Source of the DNA: Butyrivibrio sp. Su6
GTDB taxonomy: Bacteria > Bacillota > Clostridia > Lachnospirales > Lachnospiraceae
Direction: 5' to 3'
Assembly: GCF_900108105.1 (NCBI RefSeq)
Contig: NZ_FNUR01000001.1
Span: forward strand, 310,001-374,000
DNA length: 64,000 nucleotides
Positions 42,378 through 51,437 of the stretch are shown piece after piece. Under the pieces are notes generated by a model. It did no database searches. It had not been told where the DNA came from and worked only from the letters and a program-made list of their open reading frames with translations. The first letter of the stretch is position 1. Every line of letters begins with the position of its first letter. Both the position numbers and the translations under genes were made by a program.

Positions 42378-43499
42378 ATGGGGAATTACAGAAAAGCACA
42401 TTACCGAACCAGAGATGGCCAAAGAATGAGCGCTTCTCAATATAAAAAAAGAAGAAAACTTGAAATATATTTTCATATTGCGTCTTTAGTTTTAATACTT
42501 GGTCTTATAACTTCTGGCATTTGTTTTCTTGCATATAGGCTCAAGCATAAACCTGTTGAAAATACAGAAGTAGCGCAGGATGCAGCCACTACAGAGCTGA
42601 CAATTGTAGACACAGTCGTTGAAGATGTAGAAATAGAAGAAGAGAATCCATATTTGAAAGCTTCAGAAGATGCTGATTCTTTTTTTGACGGATATATTGT
42701 TGATATTGATTCAGATACAGCCTATATATCAAGTGAAGAAGTTCAAAGCTCATATGGTGTTCTGGTAAATCTGGATACAGGAAAAGCCGTTGCATCAAAG
42801 GATGGAAATGTCAGGATTAATCCGGCTTCAATGACTAAGATATTGACTCTTTTAGTTGCTGCCGAACATATAGATTCACTTGATGGTACATATACAATGA
42901 CCCAGGAAATAGGCAACTATGTCTTTAGTAAGGATTGTAGTGCTGTAGGGCTAAAAGTCGGCGATGTACAGACTGTAAAAGACATGATGTATGGAACCAT
43001 ACTTCCATCAGGCGCAGATGCAGCTATGATGCTTGCAGAATATGTAGCCGGTTCTCAAGAAGCTTTTGTTGAGCTGATGAATGAGAAATTAGAAGAACTT
43101 GGTTTATCAGATACAGCTCATTTTACCAATTGTATTGGAGTATATGACGAAGACCATTACTGCACCCTTACTGATATGGCAATGATTCTAAAAGCTGCAG
43201 AAGAAAATGATTTGTGCCATGAAGTATTAAATGCCAGAACCTATACAACATCGCCCACATCTGAACATCCGGAAGGAATCACTATTTCTAACTGGTTCAT
43301 GAGAAGAATAGAAGATAAGGACATTCATGGTGAGATTATGGGTGCAAAAACAGGTTTTGTTAATCAATCCGGCTGTTGTGGCGCAAGCTATATGATTTCT
43401 AATGATGGTACCCACTATATATGTGTAACTGCCGATGCATGGAGTTCATGGAGATGCATTTATGATCAGGTAGATATCTATCAAACATATACAAGTTAA
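42378..43499 (+). CDS. D-alanyl-D-alanine carboxypeptidase (peptidase S11)
   Basis: I chose the ATG at 42378, with GGGAG five bases upstream, over a TTG 12 bases earlier. A basic N-terminus and one membrane helix (about 30-53) anchor it; a Glu/Thr-rich linker follows. The S11 domain (from about 135) has NPASMTKILTLLVAAEH with the active Ser-x-x-Lys, ILPSGADAAM where Ser-x-Asn is usual (Ala in place of Asn) and AKTGFVNQSGCC (KTG). It trims D-Ala from peptidoglycan stem peptides. The family is clear. Confidence 0.88.
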   Translation: MGNYRKAHYRTRDGQRMSASQYKKRRKLEIYFHIASLVLILGLITSGICFLAYRLKHKPVENTEVAQDAATTELTIVDTVVEDVEIEEENPYLKASEDADSFFDGYIVDIDSDTAYISSEEVQSSYGVLVNLDTGKAVASKDGNVRINPASMTKILTLLVAAEHIDSLDGTYTMTQEIGNYVFSKDCSAVGLKVGDVQTVKDMMYGTILPSGADAAMMLAEYVAGSQEAFVELMNEKLEELGLSDTAHFTNCIGVYDEDHYCTLTDMAMILKAAEENDLCHEVLNARTYTTSPTSEHPEGITISNWFMRRIEDKDIHGEIMGAKTGFVNQSGCCGASYMISNDGTHYICVTADAWSSWRCIYDQVDIYQTYTS

Positions 43500-43502
43500 A
43501 AG

Positions 43503-43543
43503 AAAAGCTTTGTCTTAGCATTATTATCTAAGACAAAGCTTTT
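43503..43543. terminator. Bidirectional terminator between carboxypeptidase and recombinase genes
   Basis: A perfect 16-bp stem (43503-43518 with 43528-43543; outer part AAAAGCTTTG/CAAAGCTTTT) with a 9-base loop. The A-run and T-run at its ends allow use in both directions by the convergent genes. Confidence 0.8.
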
Positions 43544-43554
43544 ATAATTTGTAA

Positions 43555-44565
43555 TCATCTAAGTCCCTGAAGAAGTGACCTTGAATCCTTCATTGCTGTA
43601 TCAGAGGCTTTAGCGTAAATATTTGTTGTCTGAATGCTCTTATGATTCATTTTTTTCTTAAGGAGCAGAATATTGTTATCACTTGCAGCATAAAAACTCA
43701 TAGCAAAGCTTGATCTTAATTTGTGTGGAGATATTATCCTTGCCTTTTCAGGAAGACAAACGGACACATATTTTTTTACCAGAATCTCAACTGCGCGTAC
43801 TCCAAGGCGATTTCCGGAAGTAGTAGTAAAGGCTGGAAATTTAAGGCTATTTAAACCGAATTTTGCTTTCTGTGATGAAAAATAAATTTCAAGATAGTCC
43901 CTACATTCATCAGAAAAATATACAATTTGAGTATCGCCACCTTTTCTGGTAACAATAACGCTGCAATCCTCGAGATTGTAATCAATAATATCTGTATCAA
44001 GCATCTCAGAAACTCGAAGCCCTGTGTCAAGGAGCAAAATAAACATGGCTGAATCGCGATCAGCGTAAATATAATGGACCTTTGCAACAGAATCATGAAG
44101 CTTGGTTCCATGGCGAACAGTATCAAGCAAAATCCTCTGTTCATCATTTGTTAAATAAATAACATCCTTTTCAGGAATTTTAATTGTCTTTGTAGCCGCA
44201 ATCGGATTACGTGATACCTTGCCTGTAGCCACAAAAAAGCCATACATGCTCGAAAGAGATGCACGTTTTCTTTTAACAGTTGATTCCTTATGATTACCGG
44301 ATAAAGTCGTCAAAAAACGGTTTATATCAAGAATTTCAATATTGGCAATGTCATTTATGGTCAGATCCTTGATTTCCTTGTCACAATATGCAGGAAGAAA
44401 ATTGACAATATATTCAAGATAAACCTTTATGTCACGACAATATTCAAGCTTTGTAGCATAGTTTTCAACGCGTCCGAAGTTGTAAATAAAATCACTTACA
44501 AAATCAGGCATTTCACTTAATAGTTCATTGATCTTATCCGAATAATTGATCTTATTAGCTGGCAT
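43555..44565 (-). CDS. Tyrosine recombinase (XerC/XerD-type integrase)
   Basis: 336 residues. The N-terminal SAM-like core-binding domain spans about 20-120. The catalytic domain carries all active residues: Arg184 (DTGLRVSE), Lys208 (VTRKGGD), His281 and Arg284 (SPHKLRSSFA), His308 (KMNHKS) and Tyr317 (TNIYAKA). GGGGGTT precedes the ATG. No other mobile genes or obvious att repeats flank it, so it may act on the chromosome (dimer resolution or a local inversion) rather than on a mobile element. XerC/D of Firmicutes are nearer 300 residues. Confidence 0.88.
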   Translation of the reverse strand: MPANKINYSDKINELLSEMPDFVSDFIYNFGRVENYATKLEYCRDIKVYLEYIVNFLPAYCDKEIKDLTINDIANIEILDINRFLTTLSGNHKESTVKRKRASLSSMYGFFVATGKVSRNPIAATKTIKIPEKDVIYLTNDEQRILLDTVRHGTKLHDSVAKVHYIYADRDSAMFILLLDTGLRVSEMLDTDIIDYNLEDCSVIVTRKGGDTQIVYFSDECRDYLEIYFSSQKAKFGLNSLKFPAFTTTSGNRLGVRAVEILVKKYVSVCLPEKARIISPHKLRSSFAMSFYAASDNNILLLKKKMNHKSIQTTNIYAKASDTAMKDSRSLLQGLR

Positions 44566-44613
44566 AAAAATAACCCCCGAACAAATGCCTATATAGATAA
44601 TCTGATATAGTCT

Positions 44614-44642
44614 ATTATATCACAGGGGTTTCATTTCGTAAA
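44614..44642 (-). promoter_or_regulatory. Promoter of the recombinase gene
   Basis: On the minus strand: TTTACG (44637-44642), 17 bases and TATAAT (44614-44619) with TG one base before it (extended -10). The transcript starts about 40 bases before the ATG. Confidence 0.6.
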
Positions 44643-44660
44643 ACTAGAATTTTGCGAAAT
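44633..44660. repeat. 11-bp inverted repeat over the recombinase -35 box
   Basis: ATTTCGTAAAA (44633-44643) pairs with TTTTGCGAAAT (44650-44660, one G-T) around CTAGAA. It covers the -35 element, so it may be an operator or a recombinase binding site; it could also end the upstream sugar operon. Three copies of TCTGATATA lie nearby (44601, 44680, 44692). Confidence 0.5.
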
Positions 44661-44710
44661 TGTATCACGATCCCAGTATTCTGATATACCTTCTGATATA
44701 ATCCGTGTTC

Positions 44711-45601
44711 TCATTGGTTTTCGGCTGGCTGATACTTGATCAACTGATGTTTTCTGAACCATTCTGCACTTACGGTAAGGCTTTTTACCGGGTCATTATC
44801 GATCCAGTTTTTATGGGTTTCCAGAACAATCGCTTCTACTTTGGTAGTTGCCCGTACATTTTCCAGGATAGTACCAAGGGCCATATTTCCTGTGCCAAGT
44901 TCTGCTGCATCTTGTTTGAGGATGGGCGTAATGAAAGGTCCCTTCTTTCTGCATCCCCTGTCATTGATGTGCCACATCACTATCCTGTCAGACAGCTTAT
45001 TTACCAGGGCAGTAACATCGGCCCCACCATCTGCAATCCAATATGTATCAAGCTCAAAGTTGACATACTGAGGGTCTGTGTTTTCGATGATAACATCATA
45101 TGCAGTTTTATCTTCTGAGACCTTCTGCAGCTCTACATTGTGATTGTGGTAAATGAGTTTCACTCCATAGGGCAAAAGAGCTTTTCCAGCCATGTTCAGG
45201 CGCTCAGCCAGTTTTTTTACCTCAGCGAAATTCCCGTAATCAAACCTGTACATACCGGTTATAACAACAGTGTCCGTTCCAAAGCTCAAGGCTTCTTTCG
45301 CAACAGCCTCGGGGTTTTCTTCAATGCTGTTAAGATAGCTGTGCAGGCTTATGACTCTCAATCCGCTCTCTGAGATTAGCTTCTTCCAATCGAGCTTTCC
45401 GCCATTCCCCGTGGGCATACCGGCAAATCTAGTAAGTAACCTCACAATAAAGGGCGTTGGCTTGATCATGAAGTCATTAAGTTCAATGCCATCATATCCT
45501 GCACTTTTAATAGCTCTAAGCGTGCTAAGTGCACTCTCATAACTATTGCATCTGCTACCAATCATTATCTGTTGCACACCCGTCAGTACTGTGTCTTTCA
45601 T
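44711..45601 (-). CDS. Sugar phosphate isomerase/epimerase (AP endonuclease 2-like TIM barrel)
   Basis: 296 residues of the xylose-isomerase-like barrel: IKSAGYDGIELNDF, RVISLHSYLNSIEENP, KLIYHNHNVEL, NFELDTYWIADGG and IVMWHINDRG hold the metal-binding His, Glu and Asp residues. Enzymes of this kind act on sugars or inositols, and some on oxidised glycosides. It is the last gene of the glycoside operon; its ATG overlaps the GH1 stop by one base (TAATG), with GGAGG inside the GH1 end. The exact substrate is unknown. Confidence 0.8.
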   Translation of the reverse strand: MKDTVLTGVQQIMIGSRCNSYESALSTLRAIKSAGYDGIELNDFMIKPTPFIVRLLTRFAGMPTGNGGKLDWKKLISESGLRVISLHSYLNSIEENPEAVAKEALSFGTDTVVITGMYRFDYGNFAEVKKLAERLNMAGKALLPYGVKLIYHNHNVELQKVSEDKTAYDVIIENTDPQYVNFELDTYWIADGGADVTALVNKLSDRIVMWHINDRGCRKKGPFITPILKQDAAELGTGNMALGTILENVRATTKVEAIVLETHKNWIDNDPVKSLTVSAEWFRKHQLIKYQPAENQ

Positions 45602-46905
45602 TATTTCAAATAGCCTCCAAGATGTTTTAAACTGGGCTTTGGTGCCCTGATTTGTGTTTTCCTGTCAACTGCGCAAAGACCAAATGTAAGCGCATAGCCT
45701 TTTTGCCACTCAAAATTATCGATAAGTGACCAGTGACAGTATCCGATAACAGGGATTCCATCATTTATGCAGTTCTGAACACCCTCGATTGCCTTGTCGA
45801 TAAACTTAACTCTCTGCTCATCATCTGCTGTTGCAATTCCATTTTCGGTAACCATGATTGGCACATTTGGCATCTCCTCATGCACGCGTCTGATTACATG
45901 CTCAAGAGCCTCAGGATATACCTCGTAATCCATCTGTGTCATTGGTGTTCCCTCGGGAACAGGCACAATTCCATCAGGGCCGTAGGTAGTTCTTGTATAA
46001 TTCTGAAGTCCAAAGAAATCGTCTTCCTTGATATAAGGAATGTAATGGCTGAACTCCTCATTCCAGTCGCTGTCTGCGCGCTCCTTGCCACCTTCTATGT
46101 ACTGGCAGTCGTGCAGGGAAAGCGTAATACCAACTTTAATGTCGGGATTAACAGCCTTGATTGCTTCCTTGGCTGCCTGATGTGCCTTTATGACTATCAT
46201 ATCGCCATTTGTATCAGTTGCGGAGACAAATGTATGTGGCTGAGGATCTCCGAATACTTTGGCATTCTCCATTGCAGCCAGCTTCATTTTCTCCATTGGA
46301 TCGGAGAGGTTAAGCCCAACCTGGACCTGCCCCTCCATGGAGTCACCATCGTTTTTAGCTGCATTTGCCATCTTTGCCATCATCTGCTTCTTAAATCTTT
46401 CCATGAGAGCGCCAATCTGAAGTCTCATGTTTGCCTCATTTATTGTGCATATATACTTTATCTCGCTTCCAAGCTGCTCTGTGACGAATCTTGCATAGTT
46501 GGCAAAAAGCTCTATAACCTGCTCATTATCCCATCCTCCGAGCTTTATAAGCCACACAGGTGATGTAAAATGCATAAGGGTAATAACCGGTTCAACACCA
46601 TTGTCTCTGCAGCATTTGATCATCTTCCTGTAATGTTCAATCTCTTTTTCATCAAATTTGCCCTGCTCAGGCTCAATACGTGCCCATTCAACAGAGAATC
46701 TGTAGGTGTTAAGGCCTGCATCTGCCAGCATCTTGATGTCCTCTTCATATCTGTTATAGTGATCAACAGCATCCAGTGAAGGCTCAACAAACTGTGAATA
46801 CTTCATATTCTCCATTACCCAGTAATCTGAATTTGTATTGTTTCCTTCAACCTGGTGGGCTGCAGTAGAAGCACCCAGCATAAATCCGTTTTCGAACTTG
46901 TTCAT
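45601..46905 (-). CDS. Glycoside hydrolase family 1 beta-glucosidase-like
   Basis: I chose the ATG at 46905, 10 bases after GGAGG, because the upstream in-frame ATG overlaps that site. The N-terminus FENGFMLGASTAAHQVEGN is typical of GH1. The acid/base is Glu157 in TINEANM and the nucleophile is Glu354 in MVTENGIA. There is no signal peptide, so it works in the cytoplasm on imported disaccharides or glycosides. Between the two Glu residues it has a Met/Ala/Lys-rich insertion (about 165-195), which is unusual. It is probably a beta-glucosidase; phospho-activity is unlikely because the operon has a symporter and no PTS. Confidence 0.88.
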   Translation of the reverse strand: MNKFENGFMLGASTAAHQVEGNNTNSDYWVMENMKYSQFVEPSLDAVDHYNRYEEDIKMLADAGLNTYRFSVEWARIEPEQGKFDEKEIEHYRKMIKCCRDNGVEPVITLMHFTSPVWLIKLGGWDNEQVIELFANYARFVTEQLGSEIKYICTINEANMRLQIGALMERFKKQMMAKMANAAKNDGDSMEGQVQVGLNLSDPMEKMKLAAMENAKVFGDPQPHTFVSATDTNGDMIVIKAHQAAKEAIKAVNPDIKVGITLSLHDCQYIEGGKERADSDWNEEFSHYIPYIKEDDFFGLQNYTRTTYGPDGIVPVPEGTPMTQMDYEVYPEALEHVIRRVHEEMPNVPIMVTENGIATADDEQRVKFIDKAIEGVQNCINDGIPVIGYCHWSLIDNFEWQKGYALTFGLCAVDRKTQIRAPKPSLKHLGGYLK

Positions 46906-46923
46906 TTTCCTATCCTCCATAAT

Positions 46924-49185
46924 TTAAATCTCATAACTTCCGCTCGTCAAAATTCTCTTTTCCCCGCTAGGGAGCTCCAGCTCTGCTTCCATTCCTCCAG
47001 GAATTTCAAAGTGGTATGCAAAAGTATTCGAGTTCTCAATATATCTCCATTCGGATACTATGCGCCCTCTCGGTGAATCATAGTAGCCTTTTGCAAATTT
47101 AAGTCTCTCATCCGGCACCGGCTTTATCAGGACTTTGTCAAAATCGTATCTGATACCCAGAATCCCCGACAAGAGCCATCCTGAAACAGCTCCATAGGAG
47201 TAGTGATTCAATGAATCATGTACAGTGCCATCTTCTCTGACGCCGTCCCAGGTCTCCCAAATAGTGGTAGCACCTTTCTCCACGGCATAGAGCCACGAGG
47301 GATAGCTTTTCTGCAACAGCAATCTGTACGCTGTATCTGCATAACCGTAATCCGCAAGCACACTGCACAGGAAAGGCGTTGAAAGAAAGCCCGTGTTAAG
47401 ATGATAGTCATTTTTCACTATAAGCTCATTTAAGTCCTTCGCAGCTTCCACTGCCTCTTTTTCAGGCAAAAGACAAAATGCAAGTGGCCTTACGTACTCA
47501 CACTGCCTCTCTGATCTGATATGTCCGTCCTTAAGAACCAGATATCTGTATGCTTCTGTGGCCTTTTCCGAGATTTCTTTATACTTATCTGCATCAGCGC
47601 TATTTCCGAGAATCTTAGATATTTTGGCGAGAATACCCGATGAAAAAGCATAGTAAGCAGTCGCAACTTCAGGCTGGCCATCTTTAAATGCAGCCATCAT
47701 GGTCTTCATGACATCTGCCCCGGGTTCGCACCACTCACCGTAGTCCATTCCCGTGTCGATGATGTACTTCCTGTAGGGGTTCTTTCCAAAGCGGTTTTTG
47801 AGCTTGCTCTTTCCGGCTCTTCTTCCGAGGAAGTCCACCCACTTCTTCATCATTTCATAATTTTCTTTAAGTATCTGCTCATCGCCGTATATTCTGTAAA
47901 GATTCCAGGGCACAAGAACCGCCGCATCGCCCCAGCCCACAGAAGCTGAGAACATCTCAGCTATTTTGCCGGGATTGGAATTTCTAGGGCAGATATAGGC
48001 CATCTTGCCATCAGGATGCTGTCCTATCCTGACGTTTGCAAGCCATTTCTCATAGACGGCCCTGCAGTCCATGAGATACGCACCGGTCCTCACAAATACA
48101 GCCGCATCACCTGTCCAGCCGGCTCTCTCCCTTGTTGGACAGTCAGTAGGAATGTCACAGAAGTTTGACTTCATGGACCAAACACTGTTTTTAAACAGCT
48201 TGTTTACTTCATCCACACCACATTCAAAGCCTGCTGTCTCCTTCATATCCGAATACACAGCAATGCTCTTTATTTTGATATCAGACGGTGAAATATCACC
48301 TGTTATTTTTGCGTATCTATAGCCAAATATCGAAAAATGCGGCTTAAACTCATTTCTTCCACTCTTGCAGATATAGTTTATTTCCTGCTTAATTCCGCCG
48401 GATTTGTTCCTGTCTCCGGGCTGGAAATTACTGATCGTGAAGTTTCCGTTTTCATCCAGAATTTCACCGTGGATGAGACAGATCTTCTCACCGCCCTTGG
48501 CGTTTTCTACAACAAAAGACGTATAACCGGCAAGGTTCTGTCCGAAATCAAATACGCTCTCTCCATTCGGAGTATTGATGAGCCTTCCTTCAAACACCTC
48601 ATGCTCAGTGATAAACGGCGCCTTCTGGGCTGTCAGATTTCTTTTGTCAAAAGACATCTCCCTGGCCTTATGCCACTCACCAAATCCTGCACCTGCATCG
48701 CAGGTTTCTCCAAGTTCAAGGTCAGTAAGCTTTATAGGCCCGTTTTCACATGCATCCCAGCTGCAATCCGTAACAAGTATCGGATTTTCCATGTCTCCAT
48801 CGCCTATCACTGCGCCCAAAAAGGAAATATCCTCGCCATAGAGGTTTCTCACGCCGTCAATTCCGTTGCATCCTCTGTACCAGCCATCACCAAGCGTTAT
48901 AAAGATCTCGTTTTCACCGGGCTTTAGCACTTCAGTGATCTCATACTCCTGATACTGAAGTCTTTTATCATACTCATCGCATCCCGGTGTCAGTCGTGCA
49001 TCCGTGATTTTACGGCCATTTATCAGTATTTCATACAAGCCGTGGGCTGTAGCATATATACAAACTTTCCCCTCTTTATAAGAGAATGTGGTCCTTAAAT
49101 ATCCTGCTCCCTTTCTCTTATCAGGTTCTGTCACGGTTTCAGGTGATATCCACTTTGCTTTTTCAAAAATCTTAGCCGCTTCCAT
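46924..49185 (-). CDS. Alpha-L-rhamnosidase, GH78
   Basis: 753 residues with N-terminal Bac_rhamnosid_N-like beta domains (TAHGLYEILINGRKITD, LGDGWYRGC) and the (alpha/alpha)6 barrel beginning NFCDIPTDCPTRERAGWTGDA, which carries the conserved acidic site of GH78. Near the end ATTIWETWDG and SLNHYSYGAVSGWL are further family blocks. No signal peptide. It would remove terminal rhamnose from imported plant glycosides such as rutinose-type units. It starts 19 bases after GH2 in the same operon. Confidence 0.88.
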   Translation of the reverse strand: MEAAKIFEKAKWISPETVTEPDKRKGAGYLRTTFSYKEGKVCIYATAHGLYEILINGRKITDARLTPGCDEYDKRLQYQEYEITEVLKPGENEIFITLGDGWYRGCNGIDGVRNLYGEDISFLGAVIGDGDMENPILVTDCSWDACENGPIKLTDLELGETCDAGAGFGEWHKAREMSFDKRNLTAQKAPFITEHEVFEGRLINTPNGESVFDFGQNLAGYTSFVVENAKGGEKICLIHGEILDENGNFTISNFQPGDRNKSGGIKQEINYICKSGRNEFKPHFSIFGYRYAKITGDISPSDIKIKSIAVYSDMKETAGFECGVDEVNKLFKNSVWSMKSNFCDIPTDCPTRERAGWTGDAAVFVRTGAYLMDCRAVYEKWLANVRIGQHPDGKMAYICPRNSNPGKIAEMFSASVGWGDAAVLVPWNLYRIYGDEQILKENYEMMKKWVDFLGRRAGKSKLKNRFGKNPYRKYIIDTGMDYGEWCEPGADVMKTMMAAFKDGQPEVATAYYAFSSGILAKISKILGNSADADKYKEISEKATEAYRYLVLKDGHIRSERQCEYVRPLAFCLLPEKEAVEAAKDLNELIVKNDYHLNTGFLSTPFLCSVLADYGYADTAYRLLLQKSYPSWLYAVEKGATTIWETWDGVREDGTVHDSLNHYSYGAVSGWLLSGILGIRYDFDKVLIKPVPDERLKFAKGYYDSPRGRIVSEWRYIENSNTFAYHFEIPGGMEAELELPSGEKRILTSGSYEI

Positions 49186-49204
49186 ATAATACCTCTAGTA
49201 TTCT

Positions 49205-51418
49205 TTACTGCTTTTTAATATTCATAAGGGCATTTGAAAGTGCCTTAATATCGTCAGATTCTATATCCATTCCGCCCTGCTGCAGAAGTTTAATGAGTGG
49301 TTGGCGAGCAATCATCTGTTGCATCGTTTCAGATATCTCTACTCCTTCGCCCATCCCACCGGCTGTCTTAGCAGTCATTGCAGCCATCATTCTGTCTAGT
49401 ATTGCTTTTCCTTCAGGGGTTGCCTGAATCTCTGCCATTGTACTTGAAAGGGAAAGGTATCCCTCTTTTTCCTCAGGTTCATCTGCCTTGTCAAACCAGT
49501 TTCTGACCTTTTTGTCGGGAGCAAAGTATGCAGGATTGGGCTCAGAAACCTTGGCTATCTCCATTTCATCAGATAACTCGCCTGAAACAGCCTTTATTGT
49601 ATGTACTCCGCTTATGGGAACATTAAATTTAAATACATGTTCTCCGCTTGCACTTGCCGCTTCTACACCGTCAACAAAGAGAGTTACGGACTTTTGGTTT
49701 GAATACACCTTTATCTCTGTATTATCCTCGATGCGATCGTGATATCTTTTTCCGCAAAGATGAACGAAAGGCTCATCTGACCACCATGCTTTATAGATAT
49801 AATAAGCGTCTTTTTTCTGCTTCCTGTCAAAGGTGATGACACCCTTGTGGTTTTTACCGGGGTCTCCTGCCTCATCTCGTCCTGCTGCAGCAAACTCAAA
49901 CATATTCCAGAGATATGTTCCCCAGATATATGGACGGGTGCTGAACATTTCAAGCATATGCTCGTGATAAACAGCCTGATAACTTTCTGTATAATCGCCT
50001 TTTTCAGGTCTTGGAGACTGTAGGCTAATTACTGAATCTGCTCCATACTCCGTAAGACCTATTGCCACATCAGGATGCTTACTATGGAAATCGTCAAACC
50101 ACTTGTCATTGTCCTCCATCTCACCTACATACCAGCCATAATACAGGTTGTATCCGCGAATATCCGGCAATGTTACAAGAGGAGAGTCTGTCTCGAGAAG
50201 GAACAGATTTGCCATGGCAGAAAACCTTACAGGATCCATCTCGTGGACAATATCGTTTAATATCCTGTGGTTCTCCAAAAGATCTTCAGTTACGCCCTGC
50301 AGAGATATCTCATTTGAAAGTGCCCAGCACATTATTGATGCATGATTGTAATTCTGGCTTATCAGCTCTTTCATCTGTGATATGGTGTTCTCTCTTCCAC
50401 TGTCCATATGTACGGTGATATATGGAATCTCAGCCCATACCACTATGCCCTTTTCATCGCAAAGATCATAGAAGTACTGATCGTGCTGATAGTGTGCAAG
50501 CCTGATGGAATTGGCGCCCATAGAGAGGATAAGTTCAATGTCCTCCTTGTGCATTTCTTTTGTCAGTGCATTACCAACCCCTGCTCTGTCCTGATGTCTT
50601 GAGACTCCGCGAAGCGGATAGCTTTTTCCATTGAGGAAAAAACCTTTTTGAGCATCAACATGGAACTCTCTAACTCCAAACCTGTCATAGATTCTGTCAC
50701 ACTCTTTTGTTCCATCCAAAAGAGTTGCCGTTATTTTGTACAAAAACGGATCCTTGAGACCATTCCATAAATGTGGCGCATTTATCGTGATCTTACCGCA
50801 GGCAACATATCCACAGGATGCATCCTCTGCCGGAACCACCTCAAACTCCTGCTCTGTTACGCCGTCTATGGATATTCTTACACTTTCGCCGCCGTTTACG
50901 TAGGCCTTGACCTCGATTTCTGCATCACTTCCGACAATTCTCGGAGTTACATAAAGTCCGTTTCCTCCATAGTAGTCCATGTCAAAGTGCTTTTCATCCA
51001 CGATCACAAGATAGACGTCCCTGTATATCCCGCCGTAAAAGGTAAAGTCTGCTTTCTGAGGGTACACCCTTGTATTGGGCTCGTTGGAAACAAAGACTAC
51101 CATTTCATTTGAGTCTGAAAGCGCCTCTGTAATGTCCGCCCTAAAGCAGGAATATCCGCCATCATGGCTCGCAACCTCACGGCCATTTAAAACAACTTTT
51201 GCGGAAGAATTAACGCCGCGAAATTCCACATACGCCCGCTGCCCCTCTTCCATTACCGGTCTATCAAATGTCTTTTTATAAAGGCAGGTTCCTCTGTAAT
51301 ACTGCTCAGGTCCAGTCTGTCCATCAACAGCATTCCAGGTATGAGGAAGAGATATACTCTCGCTCTTGCCCTCTTTTTCAAATATCCAGTTATCATTCCA
51401 AAGAATTGTTGTTCGCAT
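49205..51418 (-). CDS. Glycoside hydrolase family 2 (beta-galactosidase/glucuronidase type) with helical C-terminal extension
   Basis: The sugar-binding domain (about 1-140), immunoglobulin-like domain and TIM barrel are in the usual order. The barrel has GVSRHQDRAG, SIRLAHYQHDQYFYDLCDEK, the acid/base Glu370 in CWALSNEIS and the nucleophile Glu457 in GLTEYGAD. The last 90 residues (from about 650) are Met/Gln-rich helices (ILDRMMAAMTAK, IKLLQQGGMDI) that GH2 enzymes normally lack. There is no signal peptide. It is the second gene of the operon, after the transporter. Confidence 0.88.
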   Translation of the reverse strand: MRTTILWNDNWIFEKEGKSESISLPHTWNAVDGQTGPEQYYRGTCLYKKTFDRPVMEEGQRAYVEFRGVNSSAKVVLNGREVASHDGGYSCFRADITEALSDSNEMVVFVSNEPNTRVYPQKADFTFYGGIYRDVYLVIVDEKHFDMDYYGGNGLYVTPRIVGSDAEIEVKAYVNGGESVRISIDGVTEQEFEVVPAEDASCGYVACGKITINAPHLWNGLKDPFLYKITATLLDGTKECDRIYDRFGVREFHVDAQKGFFLNGKSYPLRGVSRHQDRAGVGNALTKEMHKEDIELILSMGANSIRLAHYQHDQYFYDLCDEKGIVVWAEIPYITVHMDSGRENTISQMKELISQNYNHASIMCWALSNEISLQGVTEDLLENHRILNDIVHEMDPVRFSAMANLFLLETDSPLVTLPDIRGYNLYYGWYVGEMEDNDKWFDDFHSKHPDVAIGLTEYGADSVISLQSPRPEKGDYTESYQAVYHEHMLEMFSTRPYIWGTYLWNMFEFAAAGRDEAGDPGKNHKGVITFDRKQKKDAYYIYKAWWSDEPFVHLCGKRYHDRIEDNTEIKVYSNQKSVTLFVDGVEAASASGEHVFKFNVPISGVHTIKAVSGELSDEMEIAKVSEPNPAYFAPDKKVRNWFDKADEPEEKEGYLSLSSTMAEIQATPEGKAILDRMMAAMTAKTAGGMGEGVEISETMQQMIARQPLIKLLQQGGMDIESDDIKALSNALMNIKKQ

Positions 51419-51437
51419 ATTTCACCTCTCCAGTTTT

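Noticed and set aside
44697..44702. TATAAT on the plus strand
   Set aside because: No plus-strand gene follows; the next 10 kb is read leftward, and there is no good -35 at 17 bases.
45733..46563. 276-codon plus-strand ORF
   Set aside because: It is the antisense shadow of the GH1 gene, which has both catalytic Glu; the Cys/His-rich translation is typical of a shadow frame.
48337..48927. 196-codon plus-strand ORF
   Set aside because: Antisense shadow of the GH78 gene, without a ribosome binding site.
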